Below, in pieces: positions 22,101-35,700 of a stretch of DNA of 64,000 bases; position 1 is the first letter of the stretch; each line of letters opens with the position of its first letter. Location: NCBI GenBank assembly GCA_034509925.1, contig CM067532.1:897501-961500 (forward strand), given 5' to 3'. The translations under genes were made by a program, and so were the position numbers. Below the pieces are notes generated by a model, which was not told where the DNA came from, did not search any database, and saw nothing but the letters and a program-made list of their open reading frames with translations. This stretch comes from Hirudinaria manillensis. Its lineage: Eukaryota; Annelida; Clitellata; Hirudinida; Hirudinidae.

Positions 22101-23675
22101 CGACGAATAAACTAGAGCGTGACGTCACGAGCCCGAGACAAAAATAAACATGGTCGGGAAAACCCCCGGAATGTTCCCTTTGTCCCCGGACGTCGTCACT
22201 TTCCATCTCGACGGAAATTCCTTACTTTCGCTTTCATTTTATTTACGACTCCCTCTCTTCTGAAGGACTGACTGACGGACGGACGGACGGACGGACAGAC
22301 AGGATGCAACAGGAGGACTTCCGTTGAACGATGAGACGGAAACTTCAAGAAGTGGGAGAAATTCAGAAACACACATTCTAAGAATGAAGAGAGAGGGTCC
22401 AAGAAGCATTTAAAAATATTTATGACCTCATTAAACCTCATTAAAAAAGAATATATACCTCAAAATATATTTAATTTCGAATTTTTGTAATTTTTACAGT
22501 TTTAATTGAGACGATAATTGATTGAGTCAATAAATTATTTTATTAAACAAATTATTTCATCAATAAATTATTTATTATTAATTAATTTAATTAAATAAAC
22601 GTTGCTGGTTTCTCCTGCAAATGCAATCCCCAGCAAAACTTATTCCTCCTCCTTCAAATTTTCTCCATTTTCTTTTTTTTTATAAATTTTTAATTAACGT
22701 GACCTGATTGGCTCGTTTCTAATTGGTCGTCAGATAACGACAGATAGCCACCGTTAACACTAGCACCCGGAACGCACCCCACAGGGCCAACCAACAGAAA
22801 CATTTTTTTAAATTTCCTAATCGATAATAAGCCCTCACTACTGACAGCACCATCCTTACCACCTTGCACCACAAGCTCCAAGTTCCCCTCAACCAGCAAC
22901 CGCACTCGCACCAGGTCCTAAGGTACCTACCAGGTAACGACCAAACCCTAACCCCATCATCACTGGTGAATCACCAGAGTTCAACGAACTTACCACGAAG
23001 TTCAGTTCATCTGCAGCCACAAATGGAAACCATAAAAAGCAAGCGAATTAATTACTCCCCTCAGAGAACAACAACAATAACAACAACCACAACAACAGCA
23101 ATCCCTAGCTTCTGAATCGAGAGGACAAAATCAAAAAAGCTAATGACTGTCATCGTCATCATCGTCGTCATCGTCATCATCGTCATCATCGTCGTCATCG
23201 ATAGTGAACACTGTCCAGCCAGTACAACAACCCAGAAGCTTAAACAGAAACTACATATCAACAACAGTGTCAACAGCAACAACAACAACAACAATAACAA
23301 CAACAATCTTAATAATAAACAATAAATTCAATCCCATGATAACTTCACCATTTCTTATGATCACAAAAACAACTCAAAATGCATTTGATAGAGATGTCCA
23401 CTAATTAAATTAACAAGGACAGAGCCAGAAATAAGGTCAGTGCATGAAATTCAGAGGTCAAGATCATCATCATCATCATGAACGATGGTTCAAGTCAAAA
23501 GAAATAAACAAAAGCAGTCAAAAAAGATGGCCAAAGTTGGAGAAAAGTTTTGTATTCGAGACAAAAAAAAATTCAACAAAAAACCATCAAAAACTTATCG
23601 CATCTGGAAAATTCTATGACCAAACACGACCTTGAGGTGAATGGACCTTTGAGTGTGTGGGTGACTGGCCTTTTC
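22100..23675. other. Unassigned DNA downstream of P4HA, no gene supported
   Basis: Contains a short (GGAC)n run at 22275-22296, AT-rich DNA, and GC-richer DNA at 22700-22990 with GATTGG and AATTGG motifs. CAACAA and TCATCG repeats follow at 23065-23300. No convincing exon was seen. Confidence 0.5.
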
Positions 23676-23854
23676 TGAGTGAGTGAGTGAGTGAGTGAGT
23701 GAGTGAGTGAGTGAGTGAGTGAGTGAGTGAGTGAGTGAGTGAGTGAGTGAGTGAGTGAGTGAGTGAGTGAGTGAGTGAGTGAGTGAGTGAGTGAGTGAGT
23801 GAGTGAGTGAGTGAGTGAGTGAGTGAGTGAGTGAGTGAGTGAGTGAGTGAGTGA
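23676..23854. repeat. (GAGT)n microsatellite
   Basis: About 45 perfect GAGT copies, giving Ser-Leu-Thr-His frames on the minus strand. Confidence 0.97.
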
Positions 23855-24053
23855 ACGAGTGAACAAGAGAGGCTGGCGAGCAAGAAAAGTGTGCGAATAT
23901 AGGCTTTCATTATAAAACAACAAAAGCTAAACTTAAATTCAAGACAGATCCCTGATCAAACGATAAAACTGACAATCATTACCACCACCACCACCATCAA
24001 CGTCATCTTCTTCATCGTCGTCGTCTTCGTCATCATCTTCGTCGTCTTCCTCT

Positions 24054-27000
24054 TCAATCCTCAGCAGAGGACGTGCATGGCCTGATGAACTCCTGTCCCC
24101 TCTCTCGGAACCATTTATTGCAGGCTGGAAATGAATAAATTAACATCTCATTGACCTAAGCCACGCCCCTCGGAAGATAGTCAAACATCGCAAGCAGGGG
24201 TCAAGGTCATTGCTTTTTACCTTGAAGCATGAAAATCCACAAAAAAAAAATAACAAAAATTGAGAATAACTGTTGATGATGATGATGATGATGATAGTCA
24301 TAATATCGTTGGTGCTAAATTATAAATAATATCACTTAGAAATTTTAAATTTACTATTATTATTTCATTATTATTTTATTGTTATTATTATATTATAATA
24401 TTAATATTATTATGATTAGGATCTACTTTCACATGCAAACTTTGCAAATGTTGTTTTCAATGATTTTGCTCTTTTAAAATCGTTAAAATGCCAACAAAGA
24501 CAAGCTCTGAACTCTCAAAAAAAAAATTAAGTTAAGACTTCCACCACCACCACCATCTTCATCATCATCATCACCATCATCACCACCACCATCATCATCA
24601 TCATCATCATCACCATCATCACCACCACCACCACTACCATCATCACCACCATCATCACCATCACCATCATCATCACCATCATCAATGCATCATCAATAAT
24701 TAGGTCGAGCAACTGACCCCACTTGACCCCGGACAGCACCGGACACGCTGCATGCCTCGTCCTCTTGTCTCCTTCTCCGTTCCTCAGCAGGTTGTACCAA
24801 AAGGCACAGCTTCCCTGTCCAGAGAATACTGATTAGTATTCCACGAATTTAAATTCATAATCAGTCGCAATTTTGGTGAACAAAATATTAATGAAACGTT
24901 AACGAAACCTGAATATTAATAATAAGATTATAAGATAATAAGAATAATAACAATTATTATTATTATTATTATAATTTTGTTGTTTAAATTTATTAATTTA
25001 CAATTAACAAAAATCGAACGTAAATTCATTTTTAAAGTTTAAAAAGCTTCAAAGGAAAAGGCGACGACGACGACGATGATGATGATGATGATGATGATGA
25101 AGATGACGACGGTGACGATGATGACGATGATGATGACCTCACCTTCCTCGGGAAGTAACTCACTCCGAGGTAGGGGAACACCGTGGCTCCCCCTGCCTGA
25201 ACGTCGCTGAGCTGTAAAAATAAAAAAAAAAGGGATTTCAATGCCTTTTGTTGATCACAATGATCGCTGTTGTTACACTTTCGTGATGTTGTGATTTTAA
25301 TCATAATTATAACAATAAATTGTAATTGTAACAACCATAATATATATATATATATATATATTAATATATATATAAATATATATATAGATTAATTATAACA
25401 ATCATATGGATATATAATAATAATAATAATTAATTAATTAATTATAACAATCATAAAATAATTTATATATAATAATTATAACAATTAGTTGCATAATTAA
25501 ATGCTTTAACAATGAAATTTCTCGGAGGAACGGAGAGATTATAAAACCGAGGGTCAGCTAACTATTATTATTATGCCATTATTGTAAATATGTTTTCATG
25601 ATTATTCATCAGTTTATCATTAATTAAAATCTCTGTTAAGGAGAAACCATGCTACACATGTATATGAAATGATGACGATATGATGACGATGATATGACAC
25701 CAAGTTGACCCCTGAACTTTGAACTCACGTAGCAGATGAAGGTGGCGACCCTGTTTCCCCTGATCTTTTCGTACTCGGTTGGTTCTCTGTTCTATTTTTG
25801 AGAATAAATCATTCGTAATAAAGTTGTTATTCAAGGTTTTAACAAAATGAATGGATGGATGGATGTATGTATGAATGGATGGATGGATGTATGTATGAAT
25901 GGATGGATGGATGGGTGGATGGATGGGTGGGTGGATGGATGGATGGATGGATGGATGGATGGATGGATGGATGGGTGGATGGGTGGGTGGATGGATGGAT
26001 GTATGTATGAATGGATGGATGGATGTATGTATGAATGGATGGATGGATGGATGGATGGATGGGTGGGTGGATGGTTGGGTGGGTGGGTGGGTGGGTGGGT
26101 GGGTGGGTGGATGGATGGATGAATGAAAGAAAGAAGGTATGAGTGAATGACAGCTGCCTGAGTACATCATTTGGTGCATGGCTCATAAAACTATTGCACA
26201 GGGATCCAAGTTGCACTCACTGATGCAAAATCAAAGTGTGGTTCGTAGTGTCCCCCGATTCCGTAGTTGAGAACCTGTTGACAAGAACAACAACAACAAT
26301 GTATGATATTCTCGTCTGCATTGTTATCATAATCATTATCGTCACAATAATATTTTATTAAAAATGATTTATTTTCAAATATAAAATAATACGATCAAAA
26401 TGAGAATAAATAGAGAAAACATACATGAAATAAAATGATGAATAGAAGGACCGTCAGAAACACATTTAACACCTTGTTATTATTATATTTTGGTATAAAA
26501 ACTTGGAATAAAACTTGCATTAATCATCACAATAATTGACCAATCACAGAACAATTCCATAATATTATATTTATTAATAATTATTAAATAACTCCATTAT
26601 ACGGCATAATACCTGGAGCTCTTCGGCAAAGTCCAATGTCAGGTTGCCGATTGCAGAAGCCGTGAAACTGAATTTCCTTATGCTAGGTCCCTCGACGTCT
26701 TTCAACCAACCTCTGGGAACCAATCAATCAATCCAACTGATAAATCAATCAATCATCATGATCATTATCATTACCATCACTGTCTCCATCATCATCTTCA
26801 CAATCACAACCATCACCATAGATATCACTATCATAACCATAGGCATTATCATCAGGAGTGACAAGCATCACCACAACCATAAATCCTTCAACATAATAAC
26901 AAGAGTCTTAATCGTAATCATAATCATAATCCTCCAAAGTTACGTTTTGCTGATCCTGTAGTCTTGGGGTGTAGTCGTTCCATCCTCCGTCTTGTGAAAG

Positions 27001-28422
27001 ACCACGGACCTGTCCAGCTGGGAAACACCAACAACCTCCACTTTACAAGCAAACCTTAACCTTAACCCTAACCCTAACCCTAACCTCCACTTTACAAGCA
27101 AACCTTAACCCTAACCCTAATTCCTGACCCTAATCCAAACCAAACATCATTAAGGACATGTTCATACTTAACCCTAACAATAGTTAGAGAGTTAAGTGTC
27201 AATAGTTAAGAAATCAAACCTAGCCCTAACAACAATAAGTATTCTATGTAACCCTAGCCCTAACCTTAACCCTAACAACAACAAGTATTCTAAGTAACCC
27301 TAACCCTAACCCAAACTCAACACCATTAAGTATGTATTCATACCTCATCCTAACCTTAACCCTAACAAGAGTAATTAATCAAACCCAACCCCTAACAACT
27401 ACAAGTATTGACATCTAACCCCTAACCCTAGTTGTACCTACCCTCGGCCTCCCGAGCGTTTTGATCTCTGCGATCTGTCCGTCCGTCATGACGTCGTGGT
27501 ACATGAACATCTTTGGCTCCCAGTTGACCAACTCCTCTTTGGCAGGTCTCAGCAGCAAGTACGGATGGTGCCTCTTGTACTGGCAGCTGAACAGGTGCTC
27601 GTTGAGTGTCGGCTGGAGGAAGAGGATCGTTACTACTATCATCATCGTCGTCGTCCTCATCATCACCATCATCATCGTCGTCGTCATCACCATCATCATC
27701 GTCGTCATCATCACCATCATCATCGTCGTCGTCATCACCATCATCATCGTTGTCGTCATCATCACCCCTCCTCTCTAAAACTTTCCGACCAAACCTGCGT
27801 CTTTTCTCCCCTGCACAGCTTCTCGTAGTTGCCGAACTCGTCGTTGTACTTGTACTCCCCGACCCTGGTCCTCGGGTTGAAGTCCTCCTCGTAGTCCTCG
27901 GGGGTAGAACGGTCGGCCCTCAGCTTCTCGAAGTGGATCAGGTTGGCCCGGGCTCTCTGGTGGTCGGGCTCTAGGCAAAGCAATTGAAATGATCGACATG
28001 ATTGAAGCAATCGATTGATGAACGAAGAACGGATGGTAGTGTTGAAAGAGTGTCTCGCATATGAATTAGATCAGAGATAGAAAAATCTTTTTTATTTTCA
28101 GATTAATTAACTCAAATTAAATTACTTATGTTTTCAATTTTTAAATAAATTAATTAATGTTTTACAAAAAAAAATTATTTCAAAAAAAGGAAACTTTAAA
28201 AACTCCAGTAAATAGAAGCGTGAAAAGTAAACCCGTGTTTCAAACAATGCCATCAATCGAGGAAAACAAACGAAAGCATTCAAATTCCATTGTTGCTATT
28301 TAAGAAAAATATTCCTTTGAAATGGAAGTGAAACAAAAAAAGTCTCAACCTGAGAAAAACCAAGAAAATGTTGGAAAGCAAAAGATATAAAACGTTGAAG
28401 GACACAACAACAACAGCAACAA

Positions 28423-28466
<44 letters not shown>

Positions 28467-30467
28467 ACAGCAACAACAACAACAACAGCAGCAGCAACAA
28501 CAACAACACCAACAACAACACTAACAGCTTTTCATCCGATATTCATTCAAGGACTGAATTGAAAGATTTAACAACAAAGCTGTATTTCTATAATTGATGC
28601 TAATTAATAATAATAATAATTACTAGTTTATTATTTAAAATAAGGTAGTTACAGTTATACTTGTGCTAATATTGTGATAATCATTGCTAAGTGTTTGATT
28701 TACAGCAAAATAATATTTACCTGGGTACAGTTAAATCCAAACATAAATAATAATAAAATAATAATAATAATAATAATAACAATAATAAATATAACAAACT
28801 ATCAATAAAATTCTAACTATAAATAAGAATGTATTTCATTAATTTTTCAATACAATATTGGTATCGTTACACTTTTGTATCAATTTATGCAGCTACGAAA
28901 CACAATATACAATACAGTACAATACACAATACAATATACAATGCAATACAACAGGATTGAATGTTTCCTCTGAGAAATTCCAACTCACCAAGCAGCAAAA
29001 ATTCTTTCGTAAGGTTTTCTGCCTTTTTGATGTTGCCTTGCTGGGGAAGGAGATTCAAGAAGATCCATTGAATCGTCCGATAATATTATATGATTAACCA
29101 CTTATCCAATAAGTTACTGCAGACCCCAAACCTATTTTTAAGTATTTTATTGAAAAATTGTTCGAGAAAGAAAATATTGCAACTTAAAAAAAATAATAAA
29201 ATCTTCTGATTCACACCATATTTGAAAACTTCATCTTTATGACTCAAATCAACCCATGAATTTCAAAACCAAAAACATCTTAAAAAATACCTTATCACCC
29301 CAACCCTGACCCCAACCCTGACCCCAGCCCTGACCCCAACCCTAACCCAACCCTAACCCCAACCCTAACCCAACCCTGACCCAACCCTGACCCCAACCCT
29401 AACCAAAAATTTTGGCATGAGATCCAAAACAAGGACGGTGCCAAAATCTCCATCGACCGACCTTGTAATAGGAATAGGCGAGGTAGTCCAGTATGGTGGC
29501 CTTCTTGGATCTGATTTCTTCCTCGCTTTCCGATGACTTTCCGATCCTTCGAAGCGATTCGCCGAACCAGAGGACGCTGTGGTAGAAGTCGCTCGAGTTG
29601 TACGCGATGTTGGCCAATAAGAAGCAGTCATCACCTGTACGGACGGATAGATGGATGGATGGAAAGTTGGCGAACGAATGGGCTGATGGACAGATGAATG
29701 TGTAAAGAAATGGACAGGATGACATATGTTTAAAAAATAAATTGATGCCTCAGCACAAAAAGACCACCAGGAATGTAATTAGCAGACTATTTTGAATATC
29801 TTTAATTTCATTCAAATAGTAATGTCAACCCAGCAAAAAATAGTTTCAACAATGATCAATCCTAATCCTAACCCTGACCTAACCAAAACATCAACCTAAG
29901 CCCTAAGCCCCTAAGCCAAACCCCAATCCCTAACCCAAAGCCAAACCCAAAGCCAAACCCCAATCCCTAACCCAAAGCCAAACCCCAATCCCTAACCCAA
30001 AGCCAAACCCTCCTTTTGCAACAATTGAATCCATGACCGCACTTCTTAAATCCAAACCCGTAACGTCGAACCCACTCGAAAGCTCTGCCGACTCCACGAT
30101 GCCCTGGAGGTCCCCTCGGGCCAGCTTGTCCGTGCTGAGGGCGTACGTGTCCTGGAGTCTCAGGAGGGCAGTTCCGGCTCCGGTCAGGTCCTCTTCCGTC
30201 GGAAAGTTTGCGGTCTTCGAGTTTATTTTCTCCAGAAACTCTGCAAACGAATGGGCATCGGATGAAGTTATTAATTAAAATTAATTAATATTTTTATTTA
30301 ATATTTATAATTAATAATTTAATTAATTATTTATTTTATTATTATTATTATTATTATTATCATTATTGTGCAATGCTAGCCTCACTATCATCATCATCAC
30401 TACCACCACCACCACCACCACCACCACCACCACCACCACCACCACCACCACCACCACCACCACCACC

Positions 30468-30501
<34 letters not shown>

Positions 30502-31555
30502 TCATCACCATCATCACCTTCCATCGGACGACTCTTCACCTGCTCCTCGACAATGTTGTCCCAGTCAGAAGTAAACCTTGACCAAAGAACAAGAAAAGAA
30601 CGAATCACATTTTATCACTTAACCAGCTAACCAATGAATTACATAACAACAATGATTATGATAACCATCCTATCACTATCACCAGAAATGCTATCGACGA
30701 TTTTATTAGACTACCAATGAAGTATTGGTTCTCATGGTGTGGAGGACAGATTTAATTGATGGATATACATTTGTATATGCTCCAAATGTTGTCGATCAAT
30801 AGTCTGATTGGAAAATCTCTGGATTTCTCTGGATGTTACCACGGATACCGAAGGTACCTCACGGACGTACCTCTTGATGAGGAGGTAGGCATTGACGGGG
30901 TTGCTGAGGTGACCCTCTGGATTCTCGTTGGCCTCTCGACTGTGCTTGTCAAAGTCTTCTGCCAGACTGAAGGTAGCCGAGGAGTTTGCCGACATAATAA
31001 TTTTTGTTAAACGATATAATTATTTATTTTATTATAGATATTTATTTTTATTATTATTATTATTATTAACATTAATGTTACTACTGTTGATGCTATTGAT
31101 GTTGTTGCTGTTGTTGTTTGTCTATTGAATTTATAGCAATAAGCTGGTCAATAATTTATTATAAGCACTCATCATAATTATATCATAATGATGGTTTTAA
31201 TAAAATTTATTTAAAAAAAAAATAATAATAATAATATCATCATAATTGTTATTATATGTCAATTACAAATTACACATTATCTACAATTCCTCACAATAAT
31301 AATAACAAACTAGTATATAACAATAATAAACTAGTGATGACATTGATGATGATCAATTTCAAATCACCTCTTCAAGGTCCTGAGTCTCTCTTCTTCCTTG
31401 TTAATGTAATCCCTCAAATCCTCTGCCACCTCCCTTTCCACATGGAGGACCTTCTCCAGCTCGGCTATGGCCGTGAACATGTCTCCCTTGACGTAGGGGG
31501 CATGAGTCAGAATCGAGCAGACGACTATCAGAGACAGATATAACCCCGACAACAT
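24054..31555 (-). CDS. P4HA: Collagen prolyl 4-hydroxylase alpha subunit, 15 exons, complete
   Basis: Hydroxylates Xaa-Pro-Gly prolines of procollagen in the ER lumen, using Fe(II), 2-oxoglutarate and ascorbate. Coding exons, 5' to 3' on the minus strand: 31368-31555, 30871-30966, 30518-30576, 30076-30240 (or to 30058), 29462-29634, 28989-29040, 27795-27970, 27442-27612, 26944-27017, 26613-26712, 26221-26274, 25729-25791, 25143-25211, 24718-24814, 24054-24124. Phases agree and total 535 codons plus stop; human P4HA1 is 534. Seen: a signal peptide ([19 protein letters not shown]), the N-terminal dimerisation segment [16 protein letters not shown], a TPR-like substrate domain (about 140-245), and iron ligands HFDF (His431, Asp433) and RHAACPVL (His501). 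Lys511 should bind 2-oxoglutarate. The end [12 protein letters not shown] matches the family. An upstream in-frame Met at 31579 would add eight residues. Confidence 0.95.
24541..24685. repeat. (CAT/CAC)n tract in last P4HA intron
   Basis: Impure CAT/CAC trinucleotide tract inside the final intron. It ends about 30 bp from the splice donor of exon 14. Confidence 0.92.
25340..25455. repeat. (TA)n / TAATTA low-complexity tract
   Basis: TA dinucleotide runs and TTAATTAATTA segments in a P4HA intron. Confidence 0.85.
25706..25725 (-). promoter_or_regulatory. Triple DR1-like half-site array overlapping a P4HA splice donor region
   Basis: On the minus strand the 20 bp read AGTTCA-A-AGTTCA-G-GGGTCA. 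These are three AGGTCA-type half-sites with single-base spacing, starting three bases inside the intron after exon 12. The arrangement matches DR1 nuclear-receptor sites, but function is conjecture and part of it is splice-donor sequence (GTGAGTTCA). Confidence 0.25.
25848..26128. repeat. GGAT/GGGT/GTAT tetranucleotide array in P4HA intron
   Basis: About 280 bp. It contains repeated blocks of ATGAATGGATGGATGGATGT joined to GGGTGG units, which suggests block duplication rather than simple slippage. It lies between P4HA exons 11 and 12. Confidence 0.94.
27055..27440. repeat. Degenerate interstitial telomere-like CCCTAA repeats with a 52-bp duplication
   Basis: In the intron between P4HA exons 8 and 9. 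Runs of CCCTAA/CCTTAA appear at 27056-27086, 27105-27118, 27240-27275, 27295-27312 and 27415-27432. The segment CCTCCACTTTACAAGCAAAC occurs twice about 51 bp apart. This looks like a minisatellite built around TTAGGG-type units. Confidence 0.8.
28405..28521. repeat. (CAA/CAG)n repeat in P4HA intron
   Basis: CAACAG/CAACAA trinucleotide tract of about 117 bp. Its poly-Thr/Ala frame is an artefact. Confidence 0.94.
29298..29405. repeat. CCCTAA/CCCTGA repeat adjoining P4HA exon 5
   Basis: Tandem CAACCCTGACCC/CAACCCTAACCC units, about 105 bp, ending about 57 bp from the exon 5 splice donor. A related degenerate block with AACCCAAAGCCAAACCCCAATCC units lies at 29860-30010, next to exon 4. Confidence 0.85.
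30401..30517. repeat. (CCA)n plus (CAT)n tract starting at a P4HA splice donor
   Basis: A perfect (CCA)n tract at about 30401-30482 passes into (CAT)n up to 30517. On the minus strand the intron after exon 3 begins GTGATGATGG, so the repeat runs directly out of the splice donor. Confidence 0.93.
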
Positions 31556-32712
31556 TTTGTGGAAAAAAACTCCTTTCAAAGGGAAAAAAGTTTTATTTGA
31601 TAATTTATTTTAATCAGACTTTAATCATATTAGGCTGGCGAGGCTTAAAGAAGAAGCTTTAATGTTAATTGGGGTCGAGTTAATGCATAAAAACATCCGG
31701 ACAAACTGTTCTACAAAAATGTGTTAATTAGTAAAAAAGAAGGTAAATGGTTTAACTATGTAGTTTAATTCTCCAGCATAACTAAAATAGCAGCAACATC
31801 CTTTTAATTTTACAAAAACCTGAGCTTAAGTGCCTTTTAAAAGATGCAAAATAAAAAAAATTAAAGTAATTCTCTAAAGTCTTACGTTAAGAGACCTTTA
31901 AATCTTTAGAAAAAGTATTCCAACTCCAACAAAAATTGATTCAAAAACCTCTATTCTTAGATGCCAGTTCTTAAGCAGATTCATACGTGAGCAAATGCTT
32001 AGCAATCACTTCTTTTAGCCAACAGCCAACACTACATGACACGTCTCAATAGTTTCTAAATTTAATTTTTAAAAATTCCGCCCCGAGCTTCAAGACACAA
32101 TTATAGAAAGTTCCAGTCGCGCAAAATTGCAAGAATTACAAATCTAGAATTCTCGTTTCACGTGAATAGAGTAAAATAAAAACTAACTTTAAGTATAAAA
32201 ATGTTCCAGTTTCCGACAGCGACAAACAGCTGAGAAGTATCACGCAGGCGCCGACTCCTTAGACAAACTTCTGCACTCCAAGCAAAGGCTTCTGGCCGTG
32301 ATGAGGAAAACTTTAAAGTTAGTTACTCACCATTTTCGAAAATTAGTCGTCTGCAGTTCAAAATAAAAGAACTGAAATTTGAAAATAATAACAGGGATGG
32401 CAAAACGTTTATCAAAACTTGTTTGCACTATGAGTGTGAATCGAATTATTACAGGCACAAACCATCACTCGCCGACTATTACCTCCTTTTAAGATGCTTT
32501 TTTTTATTTGCAAAAACAATTGTTTTAGAAAAAAAAACGAACCCATAAATGAATGCTGGCCTGCAAATGAATAAAAACAAACGCAATAGCATAAAGTAAA
32601 GCAAAGTTCACGTAAGGTTGCTCTCAGAGCTCGGTCTTTGTAAGAGTTCGAGGCGTTGGATTAAGTTTAACTTCTGCAAAAGTTGTCGGGAACTGTACAC
32701 TGACCCTTCATA
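31556..32712. promoter_or_regulatory. Divergent intergenic region between P4HA and the mARC gene
   Basis: About 1.16 kb of mostly AT-rich DNA between two start codons facing apart. It must contain both 5' UTRs and probably both promoters. No clear TATA box at a sensible distance was identified. Possible upstream non-coding exons were not resolved. Confidence 0.5.
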
Positions 32713-35700
32713 ATGGTAGAACAAAATGTCGAATTCTTCGTTGGATTAATAGCAATGTTTACCGCCAAAGCATTGGCCTTGGTGTTGCTCAGCAGACGAC
32801 ATCGTCGGGAATGGTTTGAAGTAGGTAGACTGGAGTGTCTAAGCTTATTTCCACTGAAATCCACTCGTGGAATTGAACCCGAAGAAGCACAATGCGACTA
32901 CGATGGTATCCAAATCACCACTGAGACTGGGATTACAGTCAAAGACAGGTTACTAGTCAAATGATAATTGGAGCTAGACTTATCATTAAAGAATTTATTC
33001 AAGTCCAAAGTCATCTATTATTTGTTGACTTCCGACTATTTACAAAATTTGAGAGGTAATCCCCTTTATGTTCAGGACATTCTTAGTTGTGACATCAAAC
33101 CTAGAAATGGTCACAGGCAGACAAAAGCCAAAGCTACTCAGCATCAGCTGCTCTGTATCAGATGAGGGTCTCCAGCTGAAGGCACCAGGCATGGAGAAGC
33201 TAATAATCCCATGGAGAAGCAAAGATTCTAATATCCAGTCCAAAACAATGTACACTTTACAATAATCCAGTTATAATACATCATGTAAATTTGTAATTCA
33301 CTGATTTTTCCATTTGGATCATAACATCTCTGGCGGAAATAATGACCTTTGATAATGTTTATTCAAACATTTAATCTTAGACAATTATCAATAGCATTCA
33401 GAAGAAACAAATGTTTTTCAGACTTGTTTAAGGCAAAAATTTACACCTATTAATCTATCAAAATTAATTAATTATTAATTAATTTCTCTCAGTGCAAGGA
33501 CCAAATGACCTCATTGCAGGTTAAAGAGATGTTTTTATTAATTCCAGTGTCTGGGGTGATGAAGTCGAGGGGGTGGACTGCGGGGAGCAGGCCTCCGAGT
33601 GGATCGACCGTTTTCTGGGGACGAGAGGGTACAAGATCCTTCAAAGCACTGAGCAAAGTTTGAAGAGAAACTTGTCTCTCAAGAGTGAGAAATGGTACCA
33701 ATATGCCAGAGAAGTCGATGAAGTAAGGTTAACCGATTTTAGTAATTTATTGAGGTGAGGCACTTTAGCCGTACAAAGGTACAAAGCCGTACGAATCGGA
33801 ATACTCGTGCATGCCACACGCACAATGTTTTTGAAATTAATAAATCATACAAATAATCTAACAATTCATACAAAAACAAATTGCTGGATCTCATTGGTTT
33901 GCACTGTTGTGGTTCCCAGCATAGATGTACTTTATCAGTTGAAGTTTGTTTTGACCTTCAAGCTAAGTACTTAATAGGCCAGCAGCCGACTTTAGGAAGT
34001 ATTTTTTTTTTGCATCTTTCAGCTGCTCTCAAAATATGCTAATCAAAGGCAGATAACTCAGACAGCATTCGTTGGTCCTTGCATCCCGTTGCATCAAACA
34101 CGATTGCTTGGGAGTACATTTATGATCGTGCATATTTTTTTTTCAGCTCATCTGTAAAATAGATCGAGTGATGGACATTTTTAAAGTTGACTCAATCAAT
34201 TGTTTCAGTAAATGCTTCCAGTTTCTATGGTAGCTATTGCTCGTACACATTTGTGTTTATCTGTATCGAGTTATTTTTTTTTAAATCATTATTAATTAAT
34301 TTAATTTGATTAATTTAGCTTTTGTGTGCTCACCCTAACCCTGACCCTAACCTTCTAGTTTGAGGGAAACGTGTAGTGTCATTAGAGTCTCAGCATATTG
34401 CTGAACATTGACTAGTCTCCAATCTAATTCACTCCCTAGGTGGCCTACCAAGATGGCTTTCCATTCATGCTGGTGGCTTCCTCTTCAATATCAGACGTCA
34501 ATACGAGAATGAAAGAAAAATATGGCAAGGATTTCAAACCCATCAACAGGGACTTCTTCAGGGCAACCTTCTTTGTGGAAACCACCGATCCACCCTTCAG
34601 TGAGGTAACTTTAAACAAGACGATTTGACGTCTGCTCTTGTAATGACTCTGCAAAAGAAAAAAATACAAAATCTTAGGAATATATGAAATAATATTGAAA
34701 AGAATAATTTGACCGCTAAACATTTTGTTTCTGGTCGTTTCAACTCAATCATTTCCTGACAGCTGGACATTCTGAGTCGTTTGAAAGAGTTATTAAGAAT
34801 TGTAGCATTAGTTTAGGAAAAATATTTAGATTTAATTTAGATTTAACTCCAATAATAACATTATTGGAAGATAATTTAAGAAATCCTCCACCTCATTCCA
34901 GGACGACTGGACCGAGATCAGGATCGGAGAATGCTGCTTTTTCAACATAAAACCTTGCGACAGGTACATTGAGAAGCATGTCCAATGCTTCATTCGATCA
35001 CCAGTTTTTTTTTCTTCTTAATATTTACTAACCAGCTACTTGCTTGTATGTGTATTTTGTGATAATTCTAGCTGTAAATATTATCTTAAATAATAAATTA
35101 ATAAATATTATTAAATAATAATTAATTAAATATATTACTTATTATTACCATGACAACTTGCTTTACAAAGTCGTCATGGTCTGCCATCTGCCATCCCAGT
35201 CTTGGTAAAAGATCATTGAATCATTATTTTTTTATTAACAATCAGATGTTCCATGACAACCATCGATCCAGTTGAAGCAAAGAGACGCCAGGACATGGAA
35301 CCCCTCAAAACTCTGAGGAAGTAAATGGTTACAATGTATAATATTAATATTATATTTCTTAACAATTAAATATCATTATTATTATTATTAATATTATTAT
35401 TATTATTGTTATTATAACCTTAATTATGTAATGATGATGACAACATTTAAGTGAAATTGTACTTTTCCAATTCAAACAAGACCTTGATTAGAAATCGTCA
35501 CAATTCCTTTTTTATCCTGCATTTCCTTAGCCCGGTCATAGCTCAGTTTACTCGATTTGCTTTCAGTTACAGGCTGATCGAGTCGGATTTTGGAGAGTCC
35601 CCGTGCTTTGGAGTCAACCTGACCCTCATTAAACCAGGGAGAGTCATTAGGGGAGATAAGGTCTTTGTGAGAAGATCATCACCTTTGGTCACAACATTGA

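Noticed and set aside
27415-27974. Frames mixing Met/Thr or Ser runs with P4HA sequence
   Set aside because: They combine true P4HA exons with GAT-repeat intron sequence; splicing removes the repeat.
35531-35570. tRNA-like A-box string (CATAGCTCAGT)
   Set aside because: No matching B box, anticodon arm or acceptor stem, and it lies in the last intron of the mARC gene.
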